Shown here: positions 15,386-23,910 of the stretch, in pieces
Numbering within the stretch: position 1 is the stretch's first letter
Layout of the letters: each line of letters begins with the position of its first letter
Assembly (NCBI GenBank): GCA_016464795.1
Contig: JAEKNN010000063.1
Location: forward strand, 1 to 64,000
Origin: Candidatus Amunia macphersoniae
GTDB lineage: Bacteria; Chloroflexota; Dormibacteria; Aeolococcales; Aeolococcaceae
Direction of reading: 5' to 3'
Length of the DNA stretch: 64,000 nt
Notes under the pieces: model-generated
What the model was told of the DNA's origin: nothing
Database searches by the model: none
What the model saw: only the letters and a program-made list of their open reading frames with translations
Translations under genes and position numbers: made by a program

Positions 15386-18217
15386 ATGGCGCCGGGGCTT
15401 GCACCCACCGGCGCTCGAGGTTTGACAGTCCGTCTCATAGCCCCGGACCTCGCACTCGACCGCCTCCATCTCGTCGTGCCCGATGGCAGCGACGCCATGG
15501 TGGTGCTCACCACGCTCGCCGACGGTGACGCCGGTGACGCCGACCCCCGCGACCTCTTCGCCCAGCGGATCAGTGAGGTCGGTCATCTCACTGTCTCCTT
15601 CGGCGAGGATGATCCGCCCCACCTGCTGCTGTCGCTTCCCGACCTGGCGTTGCAGTGCGTGCCCCAGGAGTCTCCCAACCGCGACCCTGACCACCTCGCC
15701 CTGCGCGTGGTCTCGATGCGCCCGGCGATGGACCATCCCGAGGGCAGCAAGGTGCTGACCGTCACCGCGCGGACTCCCATCGTCACCGCTGCCAACGGCG
15801 TGCTCAGCGACACCCGCCGGCTGCTCGACTGGCGCTCGGCGAGCGCCACCGCGGCCAAGTCGGCCGAGCTGTACGCCGCCCTCAAGCTCGTCGACAGCCT
15901 GGAGAGGGCCGAGCGCCAGCGGGCCGCCACCCAGCGCACCCACTTCATCGCAGCCAAGGAGTACTGGCGCTGCAAGCGCTGCCGAGCGTTGTGGCGCCCC
16001 GCCGACCACGAGCGCTGCCCATCCTGCGGCCACGAGTTCAGCGATGTGGACCGCCGCCAGCCGGAGGTCGGCAAGGTGGAGTTCACTGTGCCCGAGGGGG
16101 AGCAGATCAACCTCACCTCCGACGCCGCAGTGCTCGTCGAGCCCGAGGACGAGCCCAACTTCGTGGGCCGCGTCTCGCGCATCGATCACCACCGCCACAC
16201 AGTCGAGATCACCTGCCGCACGTTCGAGCACGCGGGCACCGAGGGCACCATCACCCCCTCGTTCAACAAGGCGCTGTACCAGGCCAAGCGCAGTGTGCTG
16301 GCGGCCATCGCCACCCGCGACTTCGGTGTCGGCCTGCTCGCCCAGCTGATGGTGTCGCCGCAGTGGGTGACCGCGCCCGTGCACGTCGAGGACACGGCGG
16401 CCCGGGAATGGCTGACCGAGGGGATGATGGCCAACCCTCCCCAGGATCGCGCTGTGGCCCTGCTGAGCAAGCTCGCCGCCGGTGAGGCGGTGTTCATTCA
16501 GGGACCGCCGGGCACGGGCAAGACGACAGTCATCGTCGAGGCCATCAAGCGACGCCTCGCCGCCAATCCGGACGAGCGAATCCTGGTCACCTCGCACAGC
16601 AACCTGGCCGTCGACAACGCGCTCGAACGGCTTGCGGGCACGCCAGGAATGCGCGCGGTGCGCGTGGCTCGCGCCGAGCGTGTCCATCCCACGGTCGACC
16701 GTTTCCGCTGCGATGACGAGGACGATCCCCGGCTGCTCGAGGCCAACTGTTACTTCGCCACCTGTGCCACGGCGGCAACGTCGGCGATCACCGACATGAA
16801 CTTCGACATGGTCATCCTCGACGAGGCCAACAAGGCGCGCGTCGACGAAGCGCTGCCGGCGCTGCGGCTGGGCTCGGCGCTGGCGCTGGTCGGTGATCAC
16901 AAGCAGCTGCCGCCGGTCGAGGACGATGCGCTGTACGGCATCGTGGAGAGCGACGAGGCGCTGGAGACTCTTGTCAACAGAAGCCTTTTCGAACAGGCAT
17001 GGGAGGGTGGCCTCCCCGAGTCCGCGCGCTGTCTGCTGACCATCCAGCACCGCATGCATCCGGACATCGCAGCGTACGTCTCCAAGGCCAGCTACGAGGG
17101 TCAGCTTCAGGACGCGCCCGAGGTGCAGGCGTACGACTACATCACTCGCACCCCGTTCCCGGTGGCGCTGCACTTCGTCGACACCGAGGGGATGCGCGGA
17201 GTCCGTGAGCGTCGCGGTCCCGGGGGTGCGCTGCGCAACGAGGCGGAGGTGCGGGTTGCCGCCCAGGTGGTGCGGCTCCTCGACGAGCGTGCGCCGCGGG
17301 AGATGAGCATGGCGGTCATCGCCATGTACGCCGAGCAGGTCGAGCGCCTGCGCCAAGCCTTGGGCCGGCGCCGGTTCAAGCGCCCGGTGAAGATCGACAC
17401 CGTGGACTCCTTCGAGGGGCGCGAGGAGGACATGGTGGTGATCTCGCTGGTGCGCTCCAACGAGCGCGGCCGGATCGGCTTCCTGCGCGTGCCCAACCGG
17501 CTCAACGTGGCCATCTCACGCGCCAAGCACCTGGTCGCGTGCATCGGCGACAGCGCCACGTTGCGCGCCGGCGAGGAGTCGATGTACGGGGAGCTCGTCG
17601 AGGCGGCGCGTTCCACGGGAGGCTGGCTAAGCGCGCTCGACATCGTCAGCCCCGGCAAGCCGCAGCGTCGGCGTCGGGGCGCGCCGGTCATCACTCCACG
17701 GGTGGGCGCCGACGGCGAGCCGCTTCCGGCCGACGAGAGCGAGGAGGGCGCACGGCGGCGCCGTCGCCGGCGCCGCCGTGGTCAGTCGCAGGGCCAGGGC
17801 GGTCCCCGAGCGGCCGCCGACGCACAGCAGCAGACGACGACCGGAGACGCCACCACCACCGAGACCCAGCTCGGCCCCGACGGCGAGCCGTTGCGGCGCC
17901 GCCGCCGCCGTCGCCGCAAGGGACGGGGACCAGGTGCGGGGGGCGGGGGTGCCGGCCCCGAGACCACGCCCGGGGCAGGCCTGCTGCCTGAGCCACCCGG
18001 GGCCAGCCCCAGCGCCAGCCCCCACGGCGGCCTCCACTTCGCGCCCGGGGAGACACAGAGCTTCCGTCCCCGCCGCCGCCGCCGCCGCCGCGGGGCGACC
18101 GGGCAGGCAAGCGGTGGGTCGGGCCAGGCGGGCGGGGGCAGCGGTCCGCCACGTGACGGCGGTGATGGGCCGGCGACATCGACGTCGGCGCCCTCCCCGC
18201 CCGCTTCGGCCGGCTGA
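15386..18217 (+). CDS. Superfamily 1 helicase (UPF1/DNA2-like) with zinc cluster and Arg-rich tail
   Basis: A 943-aa SF1B-type helicase. After an N-terminal domain there is a four-cysteine cluster CKRCRALW...RCPSCGHEF (near 196-216), a beta-barrel-like region, then Walker A GPPGTGKTT (near 373), Walker B VILDEANKA (DEAN, near 480), GDHKQLPPVEDD, TIQHRMHP, TVDSFEGREEDMVVISLVR and LNVAISRAKH. This order is that of DNA2/UPF1 helicases. The last 160 residues are low-complexity with three poly-Arg clusters (near 790, 837 and 895), two of them introduced by ADGEPL/PDGEPL repeats. Such a tail would bind RNA or DNA non-specifically. It is probably the first gene of a unit with the Grx-PDZ gene 45 bp downstream. 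Confidence 0.85.
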   Translation: MAPGLAPTGARGLTVRLIAPDLALDRLHLVVPDGSDAMVVLTTLADGDAGDADPRDLFAQRISEVGHLTVSFGEDDPPHLLLSLPDLALQCVPQESPNRDPDHLALRVVSMRPAMDHPEGSKVLTVTARTPIVTAANGVLSDTRRLLDWRSASATAAKSAELYAALKLVDSLERAERQRAATQRTHFIAAKEYWRCKRCRALWRPADHERCPSCGHEFSDVDRRQPEVGKVEFTVPEGEQINLTSDAAVLVEPEDEPNFVGRVSRIDHHRHTVEITCRTFEHAGTEGTITPSFNKALYQAKRSVLAAIATRDFGVGLLAQLMVSPQWVTAPVHVEDTAAREWLTEGMMANPPQDRAVALLSKLAAGEAVFIQGPPGTGKTTVIVEAIKRRLAANPDERILVTSHSNLAVDNALERLAGTPGMRAVRVARAERVHPTVDRFRCDDEDDPRLLEANCYFATCATAATSAITDMNFDMVILDEANKARVDEALPALRLGSALALVGDHKQLPPVEDDALYGIVESDEALETLVNRSLFEQAWEGGLPESARCLLTIQHRMHPDIAAYVSKASYEGQLQDAPEVQAYDYITRTPFPVALHFVDTEGMRGVRERRGPGGALRNEAEVRVAAQVVRLLDERAPREMSMAVIAMYAEQVERLRQALGRRRFKRPVKIDTVDSFEGREEDMVVISLVRSNERGRIGFLRVPNRLNVAISRAKHLVACIGDSATLRAGEESMYGELVEAARSTGGWLSALDIVSPGKPQRRRRGAPVITPRVGADGEPLPADESEEGARRRRRRRRRGQSQGQGGPRAAADAQQQTTTGDATTTETQLGPDGEPLRRRRRRRRKGRGPGAGGGGAGPETTPGAGLLPEPPGASPSASPHGGLHFAPGETQSFRPRRRRRRRGATGQASGGSGQAGGGSGPPRDGGDGPATSTSAPSPPASAG

Positions 18218-18261
18218 GCCCGGGCGGGCGCGGCACCCTGGACGCGGTACCCTCGACATCG

Positions 18262-18894
18262 ATGGCTGACAACATCACAGTCTTTGTCCGGCGCGGCGAT
18301 CCGCAGTGCGAGGCACTGCTGCGCTATCTCGATCAGCGCAACCTCACCTACACCACCAAGGATGTCACCGCCGATCCCTCGGCGACGGCGATCCTCTTCG
18401 GCAGGCTCGGGCGCGTGGCGGTGCCGGCGCTGCTCATCGGTGAGCGCCTGATCGTGGGCTTCGACCCAGTCCAACTGTCCCGATACCTTCCCCGTCCGGA
18501 GAGCGAGAGCCAGGGCGTGTCCTTCGGGGCCGGCGTGCGCAGCGTGACCGTCGACGTGGCCCGTGCGCATGGGCTGGCGGCGGCGTTCGGAGTCGAGGTG
18601 GGGTCGGTGCGCGAGGGCTCACCCGCGGCCAGCGCAGGGATCCGGGCTGGCGACATCATCACAGCCATCGGTGCGTACACCCTGACGGGAGGCGCCGACC
18701 AGTTCCGGACCGCGGTCTCGGCTCGCCGGCCGGGCGACACCATGACCGTGTCGGTGTGGCGGGATCGCGTCGCCATGGACGCCGCCGTCGAGTTCCCCCG
18801 CGAGGAGGCACCGCCGCAGGATGAGGTCGACCCACCGGTAGCTCCCCCCGTTGACGAGCGCGAAGGAGCATCCGAGCTCGGCGACAGGGGCTGA
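18262..18894 (+). CDS. Glutaredoxin-like domain fused to a PDZ domain
   Basis: A 210-aa two-domain protein. Residues 1-78 have a glutaredoxin-like fold (ITVFVRRGDPQCEALLRYLDQ, VAVPALLIGERLIVGFDP), but the usual CPYC site is GDPQC, keeping only the second cysteine. Residues about 85-178 are a PDZ domain with the carboxylate-binding and core pattern GSVREGSPAASAGIRAGDIITAI. An acidic disordered tail follows. No signal peptide or transmembrane helix is seen, so it looks cytoplasmic, unusual for a bacterial PDZ protein. It could be a redox-sensitive adaptor; that is inference from domains only. It follows the helicase and precedes the DUF1697 gene by 6 bp. Confidence 0.75.
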   Translation: MADNITVFVRRGDPQCEALLRYLDQRNLTYTTKDVTADPSATAILFGRLGRVAVPALLIGERLIVGFDPVQLSRYLPRPESESQGVSFGAGVRSVTVDVARAHGLAAAFGVEVGSVREGSPAASAGIRAGDIITAIGAYTLTGGADQFRTAVSARRPGDTMTVSVWRDRVAMDAAVEFPREEAPPQDEVDPPVAPPVDEREGASELGDRG

Positions 18895-18900
18895 TCATCC

Positions 18901-19419
18901 GTGGCATCGCTCGTCGCATTGCTGCGGGGCGTCAACGTCGGCGGCAAGAACCCAGTACCGATGGCGCAGTTGCGGGAACTTGTGGAGTCGCTCGGCGCCA
19001 CCGAGGTTCGCACCTACATCCAGAGCGGCAACGTCATCTTCGCCGACGAGGGCAGGATCACCTCCACGGCTCTCGAGGAGGCGATCAGGGCGCGCTTCAG
19101 CCTCGACATCAGGGTGGTGCTCCGCACCGCCACCGAGCTGACCCGAGCGATGCAGGCCAACCCCTTCCCCACGGCTGACGTCTCCGCGGTCCACATCGGC
19201 TTCATGGCTGTGGCCCCCTCCGCCGCGTTGGTCGCCGGCATCGACCGCGAGCCGTTCCTGCCCGACGAGTTCGAGGTCATCGGCACCGAGATGTACTTGC
19301 ACCTGCCCAACGGCCAGGCCACCACCAGGCTGCCCGCCCACCTGGGGCGCAGGCTCAAGGTGCCCACCACTGTGCGCAACTGGACCACCGTGGCCAAGCT
19401 CGCCGCCCTGGCGGAGTAG
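18901..19419 (+). CDS. DUF1697 family protein
   Basis: A 172-aa DUF1697 protein from a GTG start six bases after the Grx-PDZ stop. The family signature is complete: LLRGVNVGGKNPVPMAQLR, TYIQSGNVIF, ANPFP, and the C-terminal RNWTTVAKLAALA. The family's biochemical role is unknown. It is probably cotranscribed with the two preceding genes. Confidence 0.9.
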   Translation: MASLVALLRGVNVGGKNPVPMAQLRELVESLGATEVRTYIQSGNVIFADEGRITSTALEEAIRARFSLDIRVVLRTATELTRAMQANPFPTADVSAVHIGFMAVAPSAALVAGIDREPFLPDEFEVIGTEMYLHLPNGQATTRLPAHLGRRLKVPTTVRNWTTVAKLAALAE

Positions 19420-19424
19420 GCAGT

Positions 19425-19488
19425 CAGCCCGACGGGCTGGGGACGCCAGGAACAATCGCGCGCGTCGCCCGGCCCAGGAAGGGGCCGG
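19425..19488. terminator. Pair of GC hairpins between convergent genes
   Basis: CAGCCCGACGGGCTG (19425-19439) starts five bases after the DUF1697 stop. A second hairpin, CCGGCCC/GGGCCGG (19469-19488), lies just before the convergent 84-aa gene. Both are compact GC stems without clear U-tracts and probably terminate the two converging transcripts. Confidence 0.5.
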
Positions 19489-19497
19489 CCTCCGCGC

Positions 19498-19752
19498 TCA
19501 CCAGCCCGGCGGTGGCTCGGTGCGGTTGAGCAGGCGCACGAAGTCCTCAGCGCGAGCCACCGCCTCCCAGCGGCGGGCGAAGAAGTCCTGGCAGATCATC
19601 CTGCTGTCAGCGAGCGCGGTGACGGTCACCGCCCACTGATTGAGGGCCTTGGTGACCTCCACCTCGTGGGTGTTGGCCTCGTTGCGCAGAACCATGCCGC
19701 TGGGCGCGGGGCGACGAGCGCCATCGTTGCGTGGGGGGGACGTCATGGCCAT
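19498..19752 (-). CDS. Hypothetical 84-aa protein
   Basis: A small ORF starting MAMTSPPRND with a GGAGGG about nine bases upstream of ATG 19752. After a Pro/Arg-rich start it encodes a compact charged segment with helix-like spacing (LNQWAVTVTALADSRM, FARRWEAVARAEDFVRLL). I recognise no family. A good ribosome-binding site and a position in an otherwise empty stretch between two real genes support it. Confidence 0.5.
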   Translation of the reverse strand: MAMTSPPRNDGARRPAPSGMVLRNEANTHEVEVTKALNQWAVTVTALADSRMICQDFFARRWEAVARAEDFVRLLNRTEPPPGW

Positions 19753-19901
19753 TGAGAGAACCCTCCAAACTGCGGTGGGGCCGGTGGGAACGATGGGGAC
19801 AGCAGTCGCTCGCCGCCGAAGCGCACCGGCCCGACAGGACACCAGCGGTCGAGCCCAATTGTGGCGCATATCGGCCTGAGACGGAAGTGGCCGCCGCCCG
19901 G

Positions 19902-20885
19902 TCAGGCCTCGAGATCCAGCATGCCCTGCGCCGTCTCCGGCGGCTCGGACCACGCCGGCTCGGGTTCCTCGGAGATCGGGGCGGACTCGACCCACGCGGG
20001 GACACTGCCGTCCCGCTGGGCCATGGTGTCCACGATCGGCCGCGGCGGCCGCCGCGGGGTCTGGCCGAGCAGGGCGCCAAAGTCGAAGGCGTTGACCACC
20101 GCGTAGTTGCTCCGGTTGTTGTTGAGGAGCACGTGGACGGGGGTGCCGCGCTCCGCGGCCTCCCTGATCCCCGGCACCCACTCCTCGAGCTCGTCGGGCG
20201 AGTACAGATAGTTGAAGCGGAAGTCGCTGGTGGGCCCGTCCGGGCGGTACCAGGTCTTGCGGTTGCGGCCGTGGAAGCGCGCGATGCACAGCTTGCGCGA
20301 GGTGATCGCCAGGATCGGCGGTGCCGTCCCAGAGCCGAGCTGGGGTGCGTCGACACCCACGTACACGCAGTCGAGCTCACGGAGCAGGTCCTCAGTGGCC
20401 GCCCACGCGCCCTCGTCGAACCAGCTGCGATGGCGGAATTCGATGGCCACGATGTCGTCGGGGTGGCGGTCGCGGGTCTCGAGGAGCACCTCGCGCGCGT
20501 CTGGCCGGTTGGTGAACCAGGGCGGGAATTGGTAGTGGACGGCGCTGAGGCGACCGCTCTCGCGCAGGGGTAGCAGCGCGGCCATGAAGTCGCGCACCTC
20601 GTCGCGCGTGGGTGGCCGTGGCCGTCCGGCGTCCCGCTCGTGCCGGGTGAGGCTTCGGAACGCCTTGATGTTGAACCGGAAGTCGTCAGGAGTGCGCTCG
20701 AGCCATCCCTCGACCACCTCGGGCCGCGGGATGCCGTAGAAGCTGGTGTCGATCTCGACGATCGGGAAGTAGCGCGCGTAGTAGGTGAGCTTGTCGCGCT
20801 GGCGGCGACCCTTCTCGAGCTCGGGTGGGTAGAAGGCCTTGTGGTCGGCCCAGTTGCAGGTGCCGACGAGGATCTCGGCGGTCAT
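19902..20885 (-). CDS. DUF72 domain-containing protein
   Basis: A 327-aa TIM-barrel protein of the DUF72 (YecE) family. It starts at ATG 20885, where the family begins: LVGTCNWADHKAFYPP, then LTYYARYFPIVEIDTSFYG, FRFNIKAFRSLTRH, QFPPWF, AIEFRHRSWF, ARFHGRN and the strand HVLLNNNRSNYAVVNA. The catalytic function is not established. A C-terminal extension after about residue 275 (PRRPPRPIVDTMAQRD onward) is acidic and probably disordered. It is divergent from the GGDEF-EAL gene. Confidence 0.88.
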   Translation of the reverse strand: MTAEILVGTCNWADHKAFYPPELEKGRRQRDKLTYYARYFPIVEIDTSFYGIPRPEVVEGWLERTPDDFRFNIKAFRSLTRHERDAGRPRPPTRDEVRDFMAALLPLRESGRLSAVHYQFPPWFTNRPDAREVLLETRDRHPDDIVAIEFRHRSWFDEGAWAATEDLLRELDCVYVGVDAPQLGSGTAPPILAITSRKLCIARFHGRNRKTWYRPDGPTSDFRFNYLYSPDELEEWVPGIREAAERGTPVHVLLNNNRSNYAVVNAFDFGALLGQTPRRPPRPIVDTMAQRDGSVPAWVESAPISEEPEPAWSEPPETAQGMLDLEA

Positions 20886-21012
20886 GGCCCCCCCGCCGCC
20901 TGAGCGGCATCTTCGATTCCTGGATGAACAGTAACCACGCCGTGACGGGTGCTGTGACAAGCCCGCGCAGTGCTGCCCAGACAATGCCCCCAACCGCAGC
21001 AAAGGAGTTCAG

Positions 21013-23667
21013 TTGACCATCGCCTCCCCACCCGCACTGACGCCGGCAGCCTACCCACGGCTGGCGTCCAGCCCCCGCGTCGGGTCGGCGTTGCGCCTCC
21101 GCCTGCTGGCCGCGATCCTGCTGGTGCCGACGATCCCCCTGTGGATCCTCACGCTGCTGCCGCTGCGGCCATTCACGCTGCTGCACTCCCTGCCCGTCTG
21201 GGGCCTCGTGGTCCTGTTCTTCATCACCGAGCGCTGGCCGGTGACCATCTCGGTGCGGCGCAGCACCCCGTCGGTGGGCCTGTCGGCAGCGCCGCTGGTG
21301 CTGGGCCTCTTCTTCTCGGACAGCTGGGCGATCATCGTCGGCTTCCTGATCGGGGCGGTTCTCGCCGCAGCCAGCCGCCGCGAGATGCGCCAGCCTGAGA
21401 CCACCTTCGGAATCGCCCAGTTCTCCTTCTTCGCCGCGCTGGCGGTGGTGACCTTCAGAACTCTGATGGGCGTGCAGCATGCCCACGGAGGCGAGCTCGA
21501 TTGGAGCGCCTACTCGTCGGTGTACGCCGCGGCCGGCGTGCTCATCCTCACCAGCCTCACCACCTCGTTCGCCGTGGCTCTGCACGACGGTCACGTCACC
21601 AAGCAGCTGGCGCTCGAAAACGTTGCCCTGGCGGTTGCCGGCATCGGGGCGGCGGCGAGCTACGGGATGGTGGCCGTCGACCTGATCTGGGCCAACCCGA
21701 AGGGGCTCTTCGTGGTGGCAGTCCTCGGTGTGGTGCTCCTCGGTGGCTACCGCATCCTCCTCGCCGAGCGTCGCGAGCGGCGGATGGCCGAGTTCCTGCG
21801 CGGCGCCGACCAGGCATTGCACCACTCTCCCGAGCTCGAGTCGGCGATCGTCGCCCTGATCGGGCGGGCGCGAGAGATGTTCGACGGGCAGATTGCCCAG
21901 CTGACCATCTACCCGAGCTCCGCCGGACAGAAGGCGTACCGCACCACCGTGCGTGCCGGTGACCCTGCCCCGATCGAGGTGATGGCGCCCATCGACCTCA
22001 CCGAGCTCGACGACATCCTCGAGGCGGACTCGGACGGCGTGATCATCGACCAGGGCAGCGCCTCACCTCGCTCTCGCGACGTGCTGAACCGCCGCGGCGT
22101 GGACCACGCCATGGTCGCGCTGCTCCGCGGCCGAACCCGCCTGGTCGGCAGCCTCATGGTCGGCAGTCACGTCAGCGCGCGCAGCTTCGACCAGCGAGAC
22201 CTGCAGCTCTTTCAGACGCTGGCCATCCAGACCACGTCCACCCTGGAGAACGGCCGCCTGGAGCACTCGATCACCCGCCTCACCGAGCTGCAGCAACAGC
22301 TGTCGCACCAGGCATTCCACGACTCGCTCACCGACCTCGCCAACCGCGCTCTGTTCAGCGACCGCATCGAGCACGCTCTGCTGCGCCGTTCGCGCACAAA
22401 CAAGCCGGTAGCCGTGCTGTTCATCGACCTGGACGACTTCAAAGGCATCAACGATACCCTCGGCCATGCAGCGGGTGACGAGCTCCTGGTCGGCGTCGCC
22501 GAGCGGCTGCGCAGCTCGTTGCGCCGGCCCGACACCGCCGCCCGCCTCGGTGGCGACGAGTTCGCGGTGCTCATCGAGGACATCGACCAGGTGTCAGAGG
22601 CCGAAGCCGTCGCCGAGCGTGTGTTCCTGGCTCTGGCGGCTCCCTTCGCCCTCGCCGGACAATCGGTGACAGTGCGCGCCTCGATCGGAATCGCCGTGTC
22701 GAACGACGACAACGACACCGCCGGGGGGCTGATGAGCCACGCCGACGTGGCCATGTACGCGGCCAAGAGCGCGGGCAAGCACCAGCAGATCCTGTTCGCC
22801 CCCGGCATGGAGGCGGAGATCGTGGCCCGCCACCGGCTCCGCGCCGACCTCGAGAGGGCTGTCGACGCCGACGAGTTCGGCGTCCACTTCCAGCCGATCT
22901 TCGACCTCTCTACGGGCCGCCTGGTGGGCACCGAAGCCCTGGTGCGCTGGCGTCACCCCACCCGAGGCATGGTCGCGCCCGACGACTTCATCCGCATCGC
23001 CGAGGAGACAGGCGTGATCCTCGAGCTGGGCACCCAGGTGCTGCGCATGGCCTGCGCGGAGACCGTGCGTTGGCAGGTGCGCCACCCTCTCGGCCAGCCT
23101 CTGTGGGTGAGCGTCAACATCTCGGCGCGTCAGCTGGCCCAACCGCAGTTCGTCAGCGACGTGCTTGCCATCGTGGCGCGCAGCTGCCTGCCGCCCTCCT
23201 CCCTGGTGCTTGAGCTCACCGAGAGCATGGTCCTCGAGAACGCCGAAGCCAGCATCGTCAAGCTGGACGCGCTCAAGCGCGTCGGAATTCGCATCGCCAT
23301 CGACGACTTCGGCACCGGCTACTCGTCGTTGAGCTACCTGCGCCGCCTGCCCGTGGACATCCTCAAGATCGCCAAGCCCTTTGTCGACGATCTCGACGAC
23401 AGCGACCAGGGCGACTTCGCACGCGCCATCGTGGGCATCGGCAACGCCCTGCGTCTGACCATGATCGCCGAGGGCATCGAGAACAGTGACCAGCTGGTGA
23501 CCCTGCGCGAGCTGGGCTGCCACCTCGGCCAGGGCTACCACCTCTCTCACCCCGTGATCGCCGACGCCATCGACCGCATGCTCGCCACCGGCGGCGTCGA
23601 CCAGGAGTTGTTGGCGCTGGCCCCGATCGGGGCGCACGTGTTGCAGTTCTCGCGGGCGGCGATGTAG
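21013..23667 (+). CDS. Membrane-anchored GAF-GGDEF-EAL cyclic-di-GMP enzyme
   Basis: An 884-aa c-di-GMP turnover protein. Residues 30-250 hold about seven hydrophobic helices (LLPLRPFTLLHSLPVWGLVVLFF onward), a membrane sensor region. A GAF-like domain (about 265-410) comes next. The cyclase domain has LTDLANRALFSDRIEHAL and an intact RLGGDEFAVLIEDI (near 512). The phosphodiesterase domain has EALVRWRHP (near 641), NISARQLAQPQF, ELTESMVLEN, IDDFGTGYSSLSYL, KIAKPFV and AEGIEN, so both activities look competent. The start TTG 21013 precedes the first helix; a weak AAAGGAG lies just upstream. It would respond to membrane or ligand cues and set local c-di-GMP. Confidence 0.9.
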   Translation: MTIASPPALTPAAYPRLASSPRVGSALRLRLLAAILLVPTIPLWILTLLPLRPFTLLHSLPVWGLVVLFFITERWPVTISVRRSTPSVGLSAAPLVLGLFFSDSWAIIVGFLIGAVLAAASRREMRQPETTFGIAQFSFFAALAVVTFRTLMGVQHAHGGELDWSAYSSVYAAAGVLILTSLTTSFAVALHDGHVTKQLALENVALAVAGIGAAASYGMVAVDLIWANPKGLFVVAVLGVVLLGGYRILLAERRERRMAEFLRGADQALHHSPELESAIVALIGRAREMFDGQIAQLTIYPSSAGQKAYRTTVRAGDPAPIEVMAPIDLTELDDILEADSDGVIIDQGSASPRSRDVLNRRGVDHAMVALLRGRTRLVGSLMVGSHVSARSFDQRDLQLFQTLAIQTTSTLENGRLEHSITRLTELQQQLSHQAFHDSLTDLANRALFSDRIEHALLRRSRTNKPVAVLFIDLDDFKGINDTLGHAAGDELLVGVAERLRSSLRRPDTAARLGGDEFAVLIEDIDQVSEAEAVAERVFLALAAPFALAGQSVTVRASIGIAVSNDDNDTAGGLMSHADVAMYAAKSAGKHQQILFAPGMEAEIVARHRLRADLERAVDADEFGVHFQPIFDLSTGRLVGTEALVRWRHPTRGMVAPDDFIRIAEETGVILELGTQVLRMACAETVRWQVRHPLGQPLWVSVNISARQLAQPQFVSDVLAIVARSCLPPSSLVLELTESMVLENAEASIVKLDALKRVGIRIAIDDFGTGYSSLSYLRRLPVDILKIAKPFVDDLDDSDQGDFARAIVGIGNALRLTMIAEGIENSDQLVTLRELGCHLGQGYHLSHPVIADAIDRMLATGGVDQELLALAPIGAHVLQFSRAAM

Positions 23668-23687
23668 AGGGCTCGACGCCGGGCGAC

Positions 23688-23832
23688 GGGCGGGGCGGGG
23701 CGGGGGTGCACGGCTCGCTTCGGACAGGCTTCGCGGGCGCTCGCGTCGCTGCGAACTCGCCACCGGCGAGTTCTTCGCTCCTTCGCCCGCTGCAGAACTT
23801 GCTCGCCGTGCACCCCCGCCCCCGCCCCGCCC
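23688..23832. repeat. Palindromic intergenic repeat, copy A (long form)
   Basis: Inverted arms at 23688-23714 and 23805-23832 (GC-rich, ending GTGCACGGC / GCCGTGCAC) enclose a core. The core contains CGGACAGGCTTCGCGGGCGC and the inner hairpin AACTCGCCaccGGCGAGTT (23754-23772). The core recurs at 25035-25075 and, reversed, at 35301-35395. No coding sense is evident. Confidence 0.85.
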
Positions 23833-23854
23833 TGCGGGCGTGCTCGTGGGAGTG

Positions 23855-23905
23855 CGGCTTCGACAGGCTTTCGCCTCCTGGGCCGCTGCAGGAGTTGCGC
23901 TTGGG
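23855..23905. repeat. Degenerate relative of the palindromic repeat core
   Basis: CTTCGACAGGCTTTCGC followed by GCCGCTGCAGGAGTTGCG resembles the core CGGACAGGCTTCGCGGG...GTCGCTGCAGAACTTGC of copies A and B, with no convincing outer arms. Together with copy A it fills the 243-bp gap between the GGDEF-EAL and dehydrogenase genes. Confidence 0.45.
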
Positions 23906-23910
23906 AGCGG

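Noticed and set aside
15266-17356. 696-aa open frame antisense to the helicase
   Set aside because: No domain pattern; the helicase on the other strand carries every SF1 motif. Stop codons are rare in any frame at this GC content.
17757-18110. CGCCGCCGC-type runs as a possible microsatellite
   Set aside because: They encode the Arg clusters of the helicase tail in frame.
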